Shown here piece by piece: positions 63,250 through 64,000 of a stretch of DNA of 64,000 bases (its first letter is position 1; each line of letters starts with the position of its first letter). The stretch covers positions 2,108,001-2,172,000 of the forward strand of contig CP024846.1 of NCBI GenBank assembly GCA_004564215.1, in the 5' to 3' direction. The position numbers were made by a program, and so were the translations under genes. The notes beneath the pieces were generated by a model. It worked only from the letters and a program-made list of their open reading frames with translations. It had not been told where the DNA came from and made no database searches. This stretch comes from Beijerinckiaceae bacterium. GTDB taxonomy: Bacteria > Pseudomonadota > Alphaproteobacteria > Rhizobiales > Beijerinckiaceae.

Positions 63250-64000
63250 ATGTTGCAAACTCGTTCGATCGACGACGGGCGGCAGTTGCAAGACTACTTT
63301 TCCATAGGCGGCCGGACGCTGGGATTCAGTGAAATTTTGAACGAGGCCTTTTTCACGTCGAATAGAATCGACGAATTGAGAGACATTTTTCGGCACAATA
63401 AACCGTTCCCGCATATCGTCTTCGACGGATTATTTTCGCCGGTTCTCCTGGAGATCATGGCCGCCGAATTTGACGATCTGCGACCTGAACAGCTTCGTCG
63501 CTATAATAATATCAATGAAAAAAAAATCGCGACCAAGGCCAATTGCCGGCTGGGCACCGCGGCACAGCTCTATTTCAATACAATCTACTCTGGGGCCTTC
63601 TTCGACTTCCTGCAGCGGATCACCGGCATCGAGGGTCTGATTCCAGACCCTGGGCTCACCAGTGGAGGCCTGCACGAAATACCAAGCGGTGGCCGGTTTG
63701 AGCTCCACACCGACTTCAATCAGCATTCGGTCACCAAGCTCGAAAATCGCCTAGTGTTCATCACCTATCTCAACAAGGACTGGCTGCCTTGCTATGGCGG
63801 GGCGCTGGAATTGTGGAGCATGGACGAGCAAAAATGCATGGCCGAGATCCAGCCGATTTTTGGCCGCTCCATCTTGTTCGCCCAATCGTCAAAAAGCTTG
63901 CACGGTCATCCAAATCCGGTCGATGCGCCGAACGGAAGGACCAGGCGGTCGGCGGCAGCATATTTTTATACCAATGGATGCGCGGCCGGAGAGACGACGC
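63250..64000 (+). CDS. 2-oxoglutarate/Fe(II)-dependent oxygenase, paralogue 2 (cut by window end)
   Basis: The frame starts at ATG 63250 and runs open to the window end, giving about 250 residues. It aligns without gaps to the preceding gene: IGGRTLGFSEILNEAFF, KPFPHIVFDGLFSPVLLE, FELHTDFNQHSVTKLE with the His-x-Asp pair, SLHGHPNPVDAPNGR and RRSAAAYFY. Catalytic residues are all kept. It is a tandem duplicate with 210 bases between. The last 40-45 residues lie outside. Confidence 0.85.
   Translation, partial: MLQTRSIDDGRQLQDYFSIGGRTLGFSEILNEAFFTSNRIDELRDIFRHNKPFPHIVFDGLFSPVLLEIMAAEFDDLRPEQLRRYNNINEKKIATKANCRLGTAAQLYFNTIYSGAFFDFLQRITGIEGLIPDPGLTSGGLHEIPSGGRFELHTDFNQHSVTKLENRLVFITYLNKDWLPCYGGALELWSMDEQKCMAEIQPIFGRSILFAQSSKSLHGHPNPVDAPNGRTRRSAAAYFYTNGCAAGETT

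Noticed and set aside
1..64000. CRISPR array, rRNA or tRNA genes
   Set aside because: I saw no regularly spaced repeats, no rRNA-like stretches and no cloverleaf. A tRNAscan or Infernal run would be needed to exclude a missed tRNA.

Overview
The window comes from an alphaproteobacterial methanotroph of the Hyphomicrobiales, most likely Beijerinckiaceae near Methylocapsa and the upland-soil-cluster-alpha group. The main reasons are a complete pmoC-pmoA-pmoB operon (21.7-25.0 kb) whose products have the alphaproteobacterial form (Asn in place of the gammaproteobacterial His48 ligand of PmoB), together with GC-rich housekeeping genes of Rhizobiales type: Irr, a CarD-family regulator, DUF1150, DUF4164-ZapA, a tkt-gap-pgk run, and 6S RNA beside 5-formyl-THF cyclo-ligase. 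The genus is inferred, not proven. Gene density is that of an ordinary chromosome, with one clear accessory insertion.

Layout. 0-9.3 kb: partial irr, a membrane hydroxylase, a ceramide-glucosyltransferase-like enzyme, exported superoxide dismutase, mutM, an L,D-transpeptidase, a His-rich PadR regulator with its own palindromic operator, a DUF2239 gene, and a coaBC-dut-Rrf2 operon with 4-base overlaps. 9.6-21.0 kb, nearly all minus strand: a CarD regulator with a 320-residue histone-H1-like N-terminus, ferredoxin, an S4 RNA-binding protein, a CobW GTPase, a D,D-carboxypeptidase, a FAD monooxygenase, a monocarboxylate transporter with its DUF3311 partner, an M48 protease and a nuclease. 21.0-27.8 kb: an AT-rich control region, pmoCAB, a hairpin, a PmoD-like copper-type periplasmic protein, an unrecognised five-helix membrane protein, pheA and a 58-residue membrane peptide ending at a strong terminator. 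27.8-33.0 kb: a lipoprotein and tkt-gap-pgk, central carbon metabolism.

33.3-41.2 kb is the most interesting part. The normal alphaproteobacterial order zapA - 6S RNA - 5-FCL is split by about 6.3 kb of foreign-looking DNA. The last 75 bp of zapA plus the following 74 bp are repeated 3.8 kb downstream (149/150 bp, about 95% identical). Each copy ends in a motif that recurs inverted immediately before the 6S RNA promoter, like the termini of an IS21-type element, but no transposase remains. Inside are an OprB-like porin, an unrecognised membrane protein, an Arg-rich exported peptide and, between the inner inverted termini, a zinc-ribbon protein plus a 666-residue helicase that carries an excisionase-like HTH. 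This last pair is my best candidate for an undescribed cargo or defence module.

41.2-54.1 kb: a YmdB-type phosphodiesterase, an SGNH hydrolase, a GyrI-like exported protein, dapF-mtaB, a conserved 47-residue membrane protein, xerD, three tandem LuxR-type regulators (one has lost its HTH), a glutamine amidotransferase, an SDR, a TerB-like protein and a small exported protein. 54.4-64.0 kb: pheT on its own (pheS is absent and pheT faces rplT), a His-rich exported protein, rplT-rpmI behind a strong promoter and a structured leader, pgl-gnd, an ion transporter and two tandem 2-oxoglutarate oxygenases, the second cut by the window end. I found no tRNA, rRNA or CRISPR array.
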